Under the pieces are notes generated by a model, which did not search any database, was not told the origin of the DNA, and was given only the letters and a program-made list of their open reading frames with translations. From Acidihalobacter yilgarnensis (GTDB lineage: Bacteria; Pseudomonadota; Gammaproteobacteria; DSM-5130; Acidihalobacteraceae), in the NCBI RefSeq assembly GCF_001753245.1, contig NZ_CP017415.1, positions 3,466,040 through 3,530,039 on the forward strand: DNA of 64,000 bases. Direction: 5' to 3'. Shown in pieces: positions 37,608 through 46,724 of this stretch. Position 1 is the first letter of the stretch. Every line of letters starts with the position of its first letter. Made by a program: the position numbers and the translations under genes.

Positions 37608-38786
37608 ATGTTTAATGTCCAGATAAAACCGTCCCCACGAACGCCCGCCTCGCGCCCGTGGGTCAAGATCGCGCTGCTCGCACTCGGGACCTTCACGGTA
37701 GGCACCGATGCCTTCATCGTAGCCAGCATCCTACCCGGCATGGCCAAAACGCTGGACGTCACGCCCACTGTGGCCGGTCAAGCAGTGACCGTGTTTGCGA
37801 TCACTTACGCCATCGCCGCCCCCGTCCTCGCCGCGCTCACCGGCGCTTACTCACGACGTAGAGTGCTCATCGCGGCCCTGCTAACACTGGCCACGGCAAA
37901 CCTCGCGGCCGCTACCGCGCATGACCTCGGCACCTTGCTCGCCAGCCGTGCCCTCGCTGCGCTCGGCGCGGCGGTTTACACCCCCACCGCGGGCGCATTG
38001 GCCGCCAGCCTGTATGCGCCACGCTATCGCGGCCGCGCACTATCGGTGGTCATCGGAGGGCTGACCTTGGCCACCGCACTCGGCGTACCGTTGGGTGGAT
38101 TACTCGCCCACTGGCTGAATTGGCGCGCCGCGCTGGCCGTCATCAGCCTGCTCGCACTGTTGGTGGCCGCAACCCACCTACATACTTTGGCCGGGCAGCC
38201 CAACAACACCGCTCCGGCGAAGCTCGGCGAACGGCTAACCGCATTGCGCACGCCCGGCGTGACATCGACGCTCGTCTTGACCGTGACTGGCATGGCGGCG
38301 AGCTATACCCTCTATCCCTACAGCCTGCCGTTGTTGCATGACCTGGGCATACCTGCGTATCTAGCCAATCCCATGCTGTTTCTATACGGTGCCGGGGCGC
38401 TCGTCGGCAATCTCTTCTGCGGTCACGCCACCGACCGCTGGGGGCCGGCACGCGTACTGGCTGCGGCTTATCTCGCCATGTGCATGGCTTTCGGATTGAT
38501 GATCGCCTGCCTATGGATGCAGACCGCCCAGCTGACCCTTACCGCAATTGCGGTCACGCTCTGGGGCGCATCCACCTGGTCGCAAACACCCCCGCAGCAA
38601 CACCGACTCATCGCGCTGAGCCCCGATACCGGGCACCTGCTGATCGCACTGAACGCCTCCGCCATTTATCTCGGCATCGGCATCGGCGCCGTACTCGGCG
38701 GCCTCGCCATCCACGCAGGCGCACCTGCGGTTCTGCTAACCGGACTGAGCCTAGCCCTGTATGCCTGGTTACAAACACACCGGTAA
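37608..38786 (+). CDS. MFS transporter (DHA1-type)
   Basis: A 392-residue major-facilitator protein with about 12 hydrophobic segments. Features are TVGTDAFIVASILPGMAK in helix 1 and the motif A-like loop GAYSRRRVLIAALL. It resembles AraJ/NepI-type drug or metabolite exporters. It lies 42 nt after the Rrf2 gene, and the candidate Rrf2 motif overlaps its first codons (ATGTTTAATGTCCAGATAA). Export substrate unknown. Confidence 0.9.
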   Translation: MFNVQIKPSPRTPASRPWVKIALLALGTFTVGTDAFIVASILPGMAKTLDVTPTVAGQAVTVFAITYAIAAPVLAALTGAYSRRRVLIAALLTLATANLAAATAHDLGTLLASRALAALGAAVYTPTAGALAASLYAPRYRGRALSVVIGGLTLATALGVPLGGLLAHWLNWRAALAVISLLALLVAATHLHTLAGQPNNTAPAKLGERLTALRTPGVTSTLVLTVTGMAASYTLYPYSLPLLHDLGIPAYLANPMLFLYGAGALVGNLFCGHATDRWGPARVLAAAYLAMCMAFGLMIACLWMQTAQLTLTAIAVTLWGASTWSQTPPQQHRLIALSPDTGHLLIALNASAIYLGIGIGAVLGGLAIHAGAPAVLLTGLSLALYAWLQTHR

Positions 38787-39072
38787 AACCGCGCTGCCCG
38801 TTAGGGCTTTACGGCACGCGTCCACGTGCGCCGCGCGAATCTGCGGCAGCACGACAACCGATAGGCCTTTCCCGAAGAGGCGACCGCGATCCGCCTTAGA
38901 AACCGATATTTTCAACCCACCCTAAATCAGCCCTTGCGGCAGCATTCATAAATCTAATGAAACGACACGCCGGCGCATGGCGTGCTTACAAGTGGCAGCG
39001 ACGGCTTTATACCTTCCGAGGGAACTCATCGTTTTCCCATTTATATAGATTTCTCCTATTGAGGGGGCTGTT

Positions 39073-39771
39073 ATGAAACCGTTCTCGTCCTACGCAAAAC
39101 TCGGTCTTGCCATCATCGTCATCGGTGCTACAAATCAGGCATTCGGTGCGACCCATACACCCAGCCGCGTACTCACGGCCGAGTACGCATTACCCGGACA
39201 TCAGCATATCGCCATCAGCATCGACCCCGCTGGCGTTACGCAGGAAAGCTTCGTCTACGGCAAAGCGGGGATCAAGGGGCAGAAGAGCGTCACCTACTGG
39301 ATCAAGGGTACCAAGGTCATCAGCTGCTTCACCCAACCCGGCGAAACACAGGCTCAAGCCCATCTGGTCACAACACCCCGCAAGCGCATCGTTGGCCCGG
39401 AGATCGGCGCGATTCGGATCGCACCGACGACGCGGCAAGTCAACGTACTGGGACACATCGGTCGCGAATATCAGATCAGCGCCAGGATCGATGGCCGGGC
39501 GCACAGCTGGACGGTCATTCTCGCCAAGGGTAAAAACATGGCCAGTCTGAATCGGGCATTAAATCAGGCTTTGGCAGCGGTTGGTGACATACAACCCTCG
39601 CATGAAGTTGCCGCCACCATGCGTGCGATCTCACTTGACCCGAGTCTGCACGGCTACGCACCGCTCGTCGTTGGGGATTCGATCAAGCTCACCGCCATGC
39701 ATACCGAATCCGCCTCCCAAATAATGCTGCCGTCCATCCCGGTCTACGAAGAATCGCATAAGCATGTATGA
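39073..39771 (+). CDS. Hypothetical periplasmic protein
   Basis: Not recognised. The 232-residue product has a signal peptide (LGLAIIVIGATNQAFGA, cleavage likely after AFGA). The rest is beta-rich with polar and charged residues, includes one Cys (VISCFTQ) and ends in EESHKHV. GAGGGGG precedes the ATG, and an AT-rich TATATA lies further upstream as a possible -10. A 34-bp palindrome follows 66 nt after the stop and probably serves as terminator. No neighbour suggests a function. Confidence 0.7.
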   Translation: MKPFSSYAKLGLAIIVIGATNQAFGATHTPSRVLTAEYALPGHQHIAISIDPAGVTQESFVYGKAGIKGQKSVTYWIKGTKVISCFTQPGETQAQAHLVTTPRKRIVGPEIGAIRIAPTTRQVNVLGHIGREYQISARIDGRAHSWTVILAKGKNMASLNRALNQALAAVGDIQPSHEVAATMRAISLDPSLHGYAPLVVGDSIKLTAMHTESASQIMLPSIPVYEESHKHV

Positions 39772-39836
39772 CCGGTATGTTTCACGGACGCGAGACAGCT
39801 AACGCAACCGGCGCATATATCCCAAAATCCTCATCG

Positions 39837-39870
39837 ACCGGTGTCCGTAGCGCGCGCTACGGACACCGGT
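39837..39870. terminator. 34-bp perfect palindrome after the periplasmic hypothetical
   Basis: Two 17-nt arms (ACCGGTGTCCGTAGCGC and its complement) meet with no spacer. RNA could fold with a CGCG loop. No U tract follows. The position after the 232-residue gene suggests termination; the perfect symmetry could also be a binding site. Confidence 0.5.
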
Positions 39871-40063
39871 ATCATCGGTTCACCACGGATAGAGACGCTG
39901 TCCGGTGTCCTCCCGGCGAAAACACGCGGCATACAGACACACACTTCTGCGAAAACCCACGAACCTTTGGCGTGACAACATAACCGAGCCGCAGGTGCGC
40001 AAATCGCAATCTTCAGGTTACAGTCTCCATATACGACAACCGAAAATGCACCACGGGTGGATT

Positions 40064-40617
40064 ATGAGATTCAAGGGAATTCATCATGTCGAATTTTCAG
40101 TGCTCGAATACGAGAAATCGATCGCCTTCTTCGACAAAATGTTCGGCTGGCTGGGATACAAGAGTTTCTGGACACTCGACATCGAATATCGATCAACCTA
40201 CTACATGGCCCGCTTCCCTTTCTTCCATAGTTATATCGGCATACAAGCGGCCAAAGCCGGCAGCAAATTGAATCCAGATGGTCATTCCACCGGAATACAC
40301 CATATCGCGCTGTGGGCCAAAAACAGAAAGGAAGTGGATGCCTTCCACGAAAAATTTCTGCTCAAAAACAATATCGATGTCAGCGATCCCCCGCTGAATA
40401 TCCTGCTTATACGCCAGGTTATTATGCGGTGTTTTTTAACGATCCATTTACGGGCATCCATTTCGAATTGAGCCACACCCCAATGCTGCCATCCATCCAA
40501 GCTTATCTAAGCTGGATCAGCAGCCTGAAAAAAATATGGAAAAAACACCCAGAATGGAAATCGCCACCCTGGAAGGAAGCTATGCGCGAACTTCCTTCAA
40601 GACGCGAACAGGAATAA
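40064..40617 (+). pseudogene. VOC/glyoxalase-superfamily protein, frameshifted
   Basis: Vicinal-oxygen-chelate fold metalloenzyme or binding protein. Frame 1 from ATG 40064 gives MRFKGIHHVEFSVLEYEKS, then TGIHHIALWAKNRKEVDAFH, and is in register to about 40390. The homologous sequence then continues in the +1 frame as AEYPAYTPGYYAVFF then TGIHFELSHTP, to a stop at 40617. A C5 run (40387-40392) sits at the break; one extra C would restore an uninterrupted 184-residue protein with His ligands in both halves. It may be a sequence error or true inactivation. Confidence 0.75.
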
Positions 40618-41048
40618 CGGGGTGATTGCCGCGCATCACTTCGCTCCAGACACCCTGGCATAAACCCGATAACACTTGTGGCTCTGCCCATATCTCACAT
40701 CGAGCCGAGCAGCATACTGACGCGCACCGGGCTCTGGCAGTCGTTGGCAAAACCGGGGGTTCAATTCAACGAGGTCACAACGGCAGGTATTCGCGGCGAA
40801 TCATGGCCCGATCGAACCTGGAAAATCACCGGCGCTTCAAACCGAAATCCGGGATATGCCGGCGACAACGCGCACCATCGAGCGCATAACCTGACCCGCT
40901 CCCGCATGATGCCGGGAATAAACGCCCGCCGCGTTCGCTTCCGCCTCCCCCGAAGAGGCGTACTTCGGTTATCCTCCGATTTCTCCACCCGACGATCCCA
41001 ATGCCCCACCCATGAGGGCATGGGCCGTGCTTTCCCGAGGAAACCCGC
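40618..41048. other. 431-nt intergenic stretch without a recognised gene
   Basis: Reading frames here resemble no known protein and the longest overlaps rarD in another frame. No terminator or promoter stands out. It separates the VOC remnant from rarD. Confidence 0.5.
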
Positions 41049-42005
41049 ATGCCCGATATCGGCACCCCGCGCAACGGTCTGTTGTTCGGCCTCACGGCCT
41101 ATACGCTGTGGGGTGTCTTCCCACTGTACTTCATGCTGCTCGCCTTCGCCTCGCCGGTCGAGATCGTGGCCGACCGCATCCTTTGGTCACTGGCTCTGTG
41201 TAGCCTGATTCTGGCCGTGACCGGGCGCCTCGGGGATCTGATGCAAATGCTACGCGAGCCGCGCCAACTGGGTTATCTGGCCATCGCGGCGGTTCTGATC
41301 AGCGCCAATTGGCTGGGCTATGTCTATGCCGCCAACAACGGGCAGGTACTGCAAGCCTCGTTGGGCTATTTCATCAATCCACTGATTACCGTCCTGTTGG
41401 CTGTGTTCATCTTGCGCGAGCGCCTGCGCGCGCTGCAGTGGGCGGCCATCGCGCTCGCCCTGGTAGCCGTGAGTTGTATCGGCGTTGCCTACGGACACCC
41501 GCCGTGGCTCGCGCTGCTGCTCGCCTTCAGCTTCGGACTCTACGGGTTGACCAAGAAATTCGCCGGCAGAAGGACGGGGGCGGTGCAGAGCCTCACCATC
41601 GAGACGCTCTTGCTCAGCCCGATCGCCGTGCTCGTCCTGCTCTGGTTGGGGCACAAAGGTGAGACGCATTTCACCAGCCACGGTCTCTCATCGATGCTAC
41701 TACTCGCCTCGACGGGCCTGGTCACCACCATACCGCTGACCAGCTTCGCCGCGGCGGCGCGGCGGCTGCCCTTGAGCACGCTGGGTATGCTGCAGTACAT
41801 CGCGCCGATCCTGCAGTTCGTCGTCGCGGTGGCGATCGTCCACGAGCCGATGACGCCGCTGCGCTGGGTTGGCTTCATACTCATCTGGGTGGCGCTTGCC
41901 ATCTTCAGCGCCGATGCGATCGCCGCCTCGCAGCGTGGCCGTCGGGCGGCTAGGCTGCAAAACGAACGTGAGGCCCTCGCGGTACTCAATCAAGAAGTGC
42001 GCTGA
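41049..42005 (+). CDS. rarD: EamA-family transporter RarD
   Basis: A 318-residue drug/metabolite transporter with ten hydrophobic segments. The N-terminus GLLFGLTAYTLWGVFPLYF is the RarD signature, followed by SANWLGYVYAANNGQVLQAS and ASTGLVTTIPLTSFAAAARR. RarD was linked to chloramphenicol resistance by name, but its substrate is not established. The end overlaps the convergent HDAC-like gene by 16 nt. Confidence 0.92.
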   Translation: MPDIGTPRNGLLFGLTAYTLWGVFPLYFMLLAFASPVEIVADRILWSLALCSLILAVTGRLGDLMQMLREPRQLGYLAIAAVLISANWLGYVYAANNGQVLQASLGYFINPLITVLLAVFILRERLRALQWAAIALALVAVSCIGVAYGHPPWLALLLAFSFGLYGLTKKFAGRRTGAVQSLTIETLLLSPIAVLVLLWLGHKGETHFTSHGLSSMLLLASTGLVTTIPLTSFAAAARRLPLSTLGMLQYIAPILQFVVAVAIVHEPMTPLRWVGFILIWVALAIFSADAIAASQRGRRAARLQNEREALAVLNQEVR

Positions 42006-42934
42006 GCGGGCGCGTACTCGAGCAATGCCTTGACATGCGCCGCGACGCTACGACCCAGCGCCGGCAGGGCGTAACCCCCCTCCAGCGCCGATACCAACCG
42101 GCCGCCGCAGTGGCGTTCAGCTAGGTCGATCAGACGCCGCGTGATCCAGTCGTAGTCGTCCTCGACCAAGGTCAGATGGGCCAACGGGTCCTCGCGGTGC
42201 CCATCGAAACCGGCGGAAACCATCAGCAATTCGGGCTTGAAGGCCTCCAAAGCCGGCAATATTCGTGCTTCGAAGGCACGACGGTAGGACGCTCCGTCGG
42301 TTCCGGCCGGCAAAGGCACATTGACGATATGCGCACTCTGCGTATCCGCGCCGGAATCCGGATACAGCGGATGCTCGAACGTGGAGCACAGCAGCACGCG
42401 CGGTTCGTCGCGGAAGACCGCCTCGGTGCCGTTGCCGTGATGCACGTCGAAGTCGACGATGGCCACGCGGGCGAGGCCATGGACCGCCAGTGCGTGGGCC
42501 GTACCGACTGCAATGTTGTTGTACAGGCAAAAACCCATCGCGCGCGCGGGCTCGGCGTGGTGTCCCGGCGGACGCACGGCGCAAAAGGCGCGCCGAACGT
42601 CGCCGTGGATCACCCGATCCACAGCCATCACCACCGCGCCAGCCGCATGCCGGGCGGCCTCGAGGCTGCCCGGTGACAACGCGGTATCGGGATCGAGTGC
42701 TGCGTGACCTGCCTCTGGGCGCGCGGCCTCCAGGGCATCGAGATAGCGCCCCGTATGCACGCGCAGCAACTGCTCACGGGTGGCCGCAGGCGCCTCCAGA
42801 TGATGCAGCAACCCATCCAGCCCAGACGCGATGAGCTGATCGCCGATGGCACCCAGACGAGCCGGGGATTCGGGATGTCCATGACCCGGATCATGTCCGC
42901 GACAGGTCGGGTGAGAGATCAGTAATACGGACAT
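41990..42934 (-). CDS. HDAC-family (AcuC/acetylpolyamine-type) deacetylase
   Basis: Zn-dependent deacetylase of the arginase/deacetylase fold, 314 residues from ATG 42934. Motifs are RPPGHHAEPARAMGFC (catalytic His-His), VDFDVHHGNGTEAVF (metal ligands D/H) and SAGFDGHREDPLAHL (second metal Asp). Substrates in the family include acetylated acyl-CoA synthetase, acetylpolyamines and protein lysines. It is divergent (65-nt spacing) from a Pat-type acetyltransferase, which suggests a reversible lysine-acetylation pair. Confidence 0.92.
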   Translation of the reverse strand: MSVLLISHPTCRGHDPGHGHPESPARLGAIGDQLIASGLDGLLHHLEAPAATREQLLRVHTGRYLDALEAARPEAGHAALDPDTALSPGSLEAARHAAGAVVMAVDRVIHGDVRRAFCAVRPPGHHAEPARAMGFCLYNNIAVGTAHALAVHGLARVAIVDFDVHHGNGTEAVFRDEPRVLLCSTFEHPLYPDSGADTQSAHIVNVPLPAGTDGASYRRAFEARILPALEAFKPELLMVSAGFDGHREDPLAHLTLVEDDYDWITRRLIDLAERHCGGRLVSALEGGYALPALGRSVAAHVKALLEYAPAQRTS

Positions 42935-42999
42935 GTCATGACCCTGACGATAGGCATCCGTTAAGCTTAACATCCGTCCGCCGACACCCGAGAGCCGCC

Positions 43000-45675
43000 A
43001 TGCCAACGCATACCCTGGAGGCGCTGTTCGCCGCCGAGCGCATCGCAATCATCGGTGCCAGCCCGCGTGCCGACGCCGTCGGCGGTCGCCTGCTGCGCAA
43101 TCTGGTTGAAGCCGGTTACCAAGGCCGCATTCACCCGGTGAACCCCAAATACGCACGCATCGGTCGGCGTCGTTGCTATCCCGATGTGGCCGCCATCGAA
43201 GAACACGTGGACCTGGCGGTAATCGCAACGCCGGCGGCTTCCGTGCCGGCCATCCTGCGCCAGTGCGGCGAACACGGGGTCGGGGCTGCCATCGTCGTCT
43301 CCGCTGGATTCGCCGAAAGCGGCCCCGAGGGACGACAGCTTCAACTTGACCTGATCGAGGCGGCACGGCCCTCGGGTCTGCGCGTACTCGGCCCGAACTG
43401 CCTCGGGCTGATCCGGCCTCATCTCCATCTCAATGCCACCTTCAGCAACAATCAGGCCCTGCCTGGGGACGTCGCGCTGGTCTCGCAATCCGGCGCCTTG
43501 TGTACCGCCATCCTCGATTGGGCCGAGCCCAATCAGGTCGGCTTTTCGGCCGTGGTCTCGATGGGTGACGCCGCTGATGTGGACTTCGGCGATATCCTCG
43601 ATTACCTCGCACTCGACGTGCACACGCGCAGTATTTTGCTCTATGTAGAGGGCGTGCAGGATGCGCGGCGCTTCATCAGTGGCTTGCGGGCCGCCGCGCG
43701 CATGAAGCCTGTGATCGTGATCAAGGCCGGGCGTCATGCCGCCGGATCGCGTGCCGCAAGCTCGCATACCGGCGCCCTGGTGGGCGCCGACGATGTATTC
43801 AATGCCGCCCTGGAACGCGCTGGCGTGGTGCGTGCCTACAGCATCGAGCAACTCTTTTCCGCTGCACAGATCCTCTCCAGCGGCCACCGTTTGCATGGCA
43901 ACCGCCTGCTCATCCTTGGCAACGCCGGCGGCCCTGGCGTGCTCGCCACCGACCGCGCCAGCGAGCTGGACCTCGCACTGGCGCAGCTCGCACCGGAGAC
44001 CATCGAGGCCCTCGATGCGGTACTGCCGGCGCAGTGGCCGCGCGCGAATCCCGTCGATATCCTCGGCGATGCCGAGCCCGCACGCTATGCCAAAGCCCTC
44101 GACATCTGCCTGGCTGATCCAGGCGTCGATGCCGCGCTGGTGATACTCACCCCGCAGGGCATGACCGACCCGCTGGGCTGTGCCGAGGCGGTGATCGGCG
44201 TGGCACGTCGCGGCAAGCCCGTAACCGCCTGCTGGATGGGACAAAAACAGGTAGCCCCTGCGTGGTCGCGCTTCGCGGAGGCGCATCTCCCCTATTTCCA
44301 TACCCCCGAGGCGGCCATCGAGGCGCTGGATTATCTCGCCAAATATCAGCGCAACCAGCACCTGCTGCTACAGGTCCCCGGCTCGCTGTCGCAGCATGCC
44401 GAGCCCGACATCGAGGGCGCACGCATGATCATCGAGGGGGTGCTGAACGAAGGACGCGACACGCTGAGCACCCAAGAATCCAAGGCCCTGCTGACCGCCT
44501 TCCGTATCCCCGTCATGCCGGCAATGCTGGCGCGCAACGCCAACGAGGCCCTGGTTGCGGCAGAAACCCTGGGCTTTCCGGTGGCGATGAAGATCGCCTC
44601 GCATACGCTCTCTCACAAATCCGACGCAGGGGGCGTGCATCTCGACATCCGTACGCCCGCAGCCGTGCGCGCGGCTTACCGTGAACTCCTCGACGACGTC
44701 CGCAGGGCACGCCCGGATGCCGACATCGACGGGGTTACCCTAGAGCGCATGGCCGATACCCGCAACGGCCGCGAACTCATCATCGGCGTGGTAAGAGACC
44801 CGGTATTCGGCCCGGCGATCAGCTTCGGTGCTGGCGGTACCCAGGTTGAGATTCTCAAGGATCGCGCCGTCGCCCTACCACCACTCAATACGCTGCTGAT
44901 CGACTCCCTGATAGAGCGCACCCGCGTCGCCTGCCTGCTACACGATTTTCGGCAGATGCCCGCGATCGACCACGCCGCACTCGTACGGGTACTCCATCGC
45001 ATTTCCGAGCTGGTTTGCGAGCTGCCGGAAATTCTGGAGATGGATATCAACCCGCTGATCGCCAGCGATCGTGGCGTGATCGCGGTAGATGCACGCTTCG
45101 TGATCGCGCCCTCACCGGGAGACGCTGACCCCTATGCGCACATGGCGATCCATCCCTATCCAGTACATCTTGCGCAGCGCTGGCAACTGCCCGACGGCAC
45201 CGATCTTCGCATCCGACCGATCCGTCCTGAGGATGCTCAAGTCGAGCAAAGCTTCGTGCTGGGGCTATCCGAGGAAAGCAAGTACTTCCGCTTCCGCCAG
45301 ACACTCAACGCATTGACGCCAGAGATGCTGGTGCGTTTCACCCAGATCGATTACGACCGTGAGATGGCCTTCATCGCGGTGACCGGACCAGAGGATGCAG
45401 AAATCGAAATCGGCGTGTCACGCTACATTGCGAATCCAGACCGGGAAAGCTGCGAATTCGCACTGGTGGTGGCCGACGACTGGCAACGCAAGGGTATTGG
45501 CACACGCTTGATGGAGGCACTGATGCGCACCGCACACGATCGCGGATTACGGCACATGGAGGGCGAAGTGGTGATGCGCAATCAGGCCATGCTCGCCCTG
45601 GTCACACGCCTGGGTTTCGACCGACGCCCTCACCCCGATGACCCCGAGGTACGCATCGTCTCGCGAACGCTCTAG
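43000..45675 (+). CDS. Pat-like fusion: ADP-forming acyl-CoA synthetase plus GNAT acetyltransferase
   Basis: An 891-residue protein. The N-terminal half is an ADP-forming acetyl-CoA synthetase-type CoA-binding region (IIGASPRADAVGGRLLRNL) with succinyl-CoA-ligase-like domains (VALVSQSGALC). An ATP-grasp-5 domain follows (VAMKIASHTLSHKSDAGGVH), then a C-terminal GNAT domain from about residue 720 (VVADDWQRKGIGTRLMEALM). This is the YfiQ/Pat architecture; E. coli Pat (PatZ) acetylates acetyl-CoA synthetase. Which catalytic activities remain cannot be judged from sequence alone. It is divergent from the HDAC-like deacetylase. Confidence 0.93.
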   Translation: MPTHTLEALFAAERIAIIGASPRADAVGGRLLRNLVEAGYQGRIHPVNPKYARIGRRRCYPDVAAIEEHVDLAVIATPAASVPAILRQCGEHGVGAAIVVSAGFAESGPEGRQLQLDLIEAARPSGLRVLGPNCLGLIRPHLHLNATFSNNQALPGDVALVSQSGALCTAILDWAEPNQVGFSAVVSMGDAADVDFGDILDYLALDVHTRSILLYVEGVQDARRFISGLRAAARMKPVIVIKAGRHAAGSRAASSHTGALVGADDVFNAALERAGVVRAYSIEQLFSAAQILSSGHRLHGNRLLILGNAGGPGVLATDRASELDLALAQLAPETIEALDAVLPAQWPRANPVDILGDAEPARYAKALDICLADPGVDAALVILTPQGMTDPLGCAEAVIGVARRGKPVTACWMGQKQVAPAWSRFAEAHLPYFHTPEAAIEALDYLAKYQRNQHLLLQVPGSLSQHAEPDIEGARMIIEGVLNEGRDTLSTQESKALLTAFRIPVMPAMLARNANEALVAAETLGFPVAMKIASHTLSHKSDAGGVHLDIRTPAAVRAAYRELLDDVRRARPDADIDGVTLERMADTRNGRELIIGVVRDPVFGPAISFGAGGTQVEILKDRAVALPPLNTLLIDSLIERTRVACLLHDFRQMPAIDHAALVRVLHRISELVCELPEILEMDINPLIASDRGVIAVDARFVIAPSPGDADPYAHMAIHPYPVHLAQRWQLPDGTDLRIRPIRPEDAQVEQSFVLGLSEESKYFRFRQTLNALTPEMLVRFTQIDYDREMAFIAVTGPEDAEIEIGVSRYIANPDRESCEFALVVADDWQRKGIGTRLMEALMRTAHDRGLRHMEGEVVMRNQAMLALVTRLGFDRRPHPDDPEVRIVSRTL

Positions 45676-45699
45676 TAATAAATATCGCCCAGAAAAAAA

Positions 45700-45728
45700 C
45701 GGGGAGGTGGGTAGCGTCCACCTCCCCG
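45700..45728 (-). terminator. Rho-independent terminator of the aquaporin gene
   Basis: On the minus strand an 11-bp stem (CGGGGAGGTGG paired with CCACCTCCCCG, 7-nt loop) is followed by seven consecutive T residues. It lies 12 nt past the aquaporin stop, the clearest intrinsic terminator in the window. Confidence 0.85.
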
Positions 45729-45740
45729 CGACCATCGATA

Positions 45741-46454
45741 TCAGGCGCCGACCGCCTCCGCCACGGGCACGGTCTTGCCTGCACGCATCACGCGATACAG
45801 CAGACCGGCTGCGATCGCACCGACTGGCGTGGCCACCAGATAGACCCAGATGTGCGTGTACACACCCGAGGCCACGGCCGGACCGATCGTCCTCGCCGGG
45901 TTAAGGCTGGCACCGGTCAATCCACCGAAGAACATCACTGAAATCGAGATGGTCAACCCGATGGCCAGCGGCGCCATGACACCGGCACGGTCACTCATCG
46001 CCGTATGCAACACCGTGGACATCAGGAAGAACGTCCCGATCATCTCCAGCACAAAGCCACCCGTGAGCGTGGTCAGCTTGGTATTGATCAACGTCGCGCC
46101 CAGGTCGCCGTATGGCCCCACGTGCGTGCCACTATGATCGTGTGCGAAGATAAAGCCCAGTATCAGGCCCGCAACGATGCCGCCCGCGATCTGCGCCGCG
46201 ATGTAGGGTAGGATCCGCGCCGGCGGCAACTTGCCCGCCACCGCCGCACCCAGGGTGATTGCCGGATTCACCAAGCCTCCGCTGATGTCGCCGAACACGA
46301 AGATGGCAATCGCCACCGCCAAGCCGTTAGCCAGCGCTGCATCCAGCAGCCCGGCATGTCCCGTGGTCACCATGGCGGCGGCGCCGCCCCCAAAAAAGAT
46401 CAGTCCGAACGTGCCGATAAACTCGGCGATCAGAGCCTTACTCATGTTTTGCAT
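45741..46454 (-). CDS. Aquaporin (MIP-family channel)
   Basis: A 237-residue channel of the major intrinsic protein family with six transmembrane helices. NPA boxes are LVNPAITLGAAV and SLNPARTIGPAV. The four-residue selectivity filter was not assigned, so water versus glycerol specificity is not settled. A His/Gly-rich loop (HDHSGTHVGPYG) extends between helices 3 and 4. AAGGAG precedes the ATG. A role in osmotic balance would fit a halotolerant lifestyle. Confidence 0.93.
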   Translation of the reverse strand: MQNMSKALIAEFIGTFGLIFFGGGAAAMVTTGHAGLLDAALANGLAVAIAIFVFGDISGGLVNPAITLGAAVAGKLPPARILPYIAAQIAGGIVAGLILGFIFAHDHSGTHVGPYGDLGATLINTKLTTLTGGFVLEMIGTFFLMSTVLHTAMSDRAGVMAPLAIGLTISISVMFFGGLTGASLNPARTIGPAVASGVYTHIWVYLVATPVGAIAAGLLYRVMRAGKTVPVAEAVGA

Positions 46455-46724
46455 TGCAGCATTCTCCTTTGGACGGAATTACCCCCAATTCGCCGATGCA
46501 TCAAATCCTTTTATGACATATAGATAAACAATTTTCTGGACGCTGTTTAATTATCAGCGCCAAGCATAGGACTGCATTTCACCAGGGCGGTTCAGGACTT
46601 TTAGCATTACGCTTTGGTAAGAATTTAACTATGGCGGTGCAAGGCGATGCCTATCGCACCCTTGAAAAACCGAGCAATACACTCAACTATTAACCCCTGA
46701 GTCCCATCATTCAGGGAGATATCG

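Noticed and set aside
42967-44361. 464-residue minus-strand frame opposite the Pat-like gene
   Set aside because: Low-complexity shadow without motifs.
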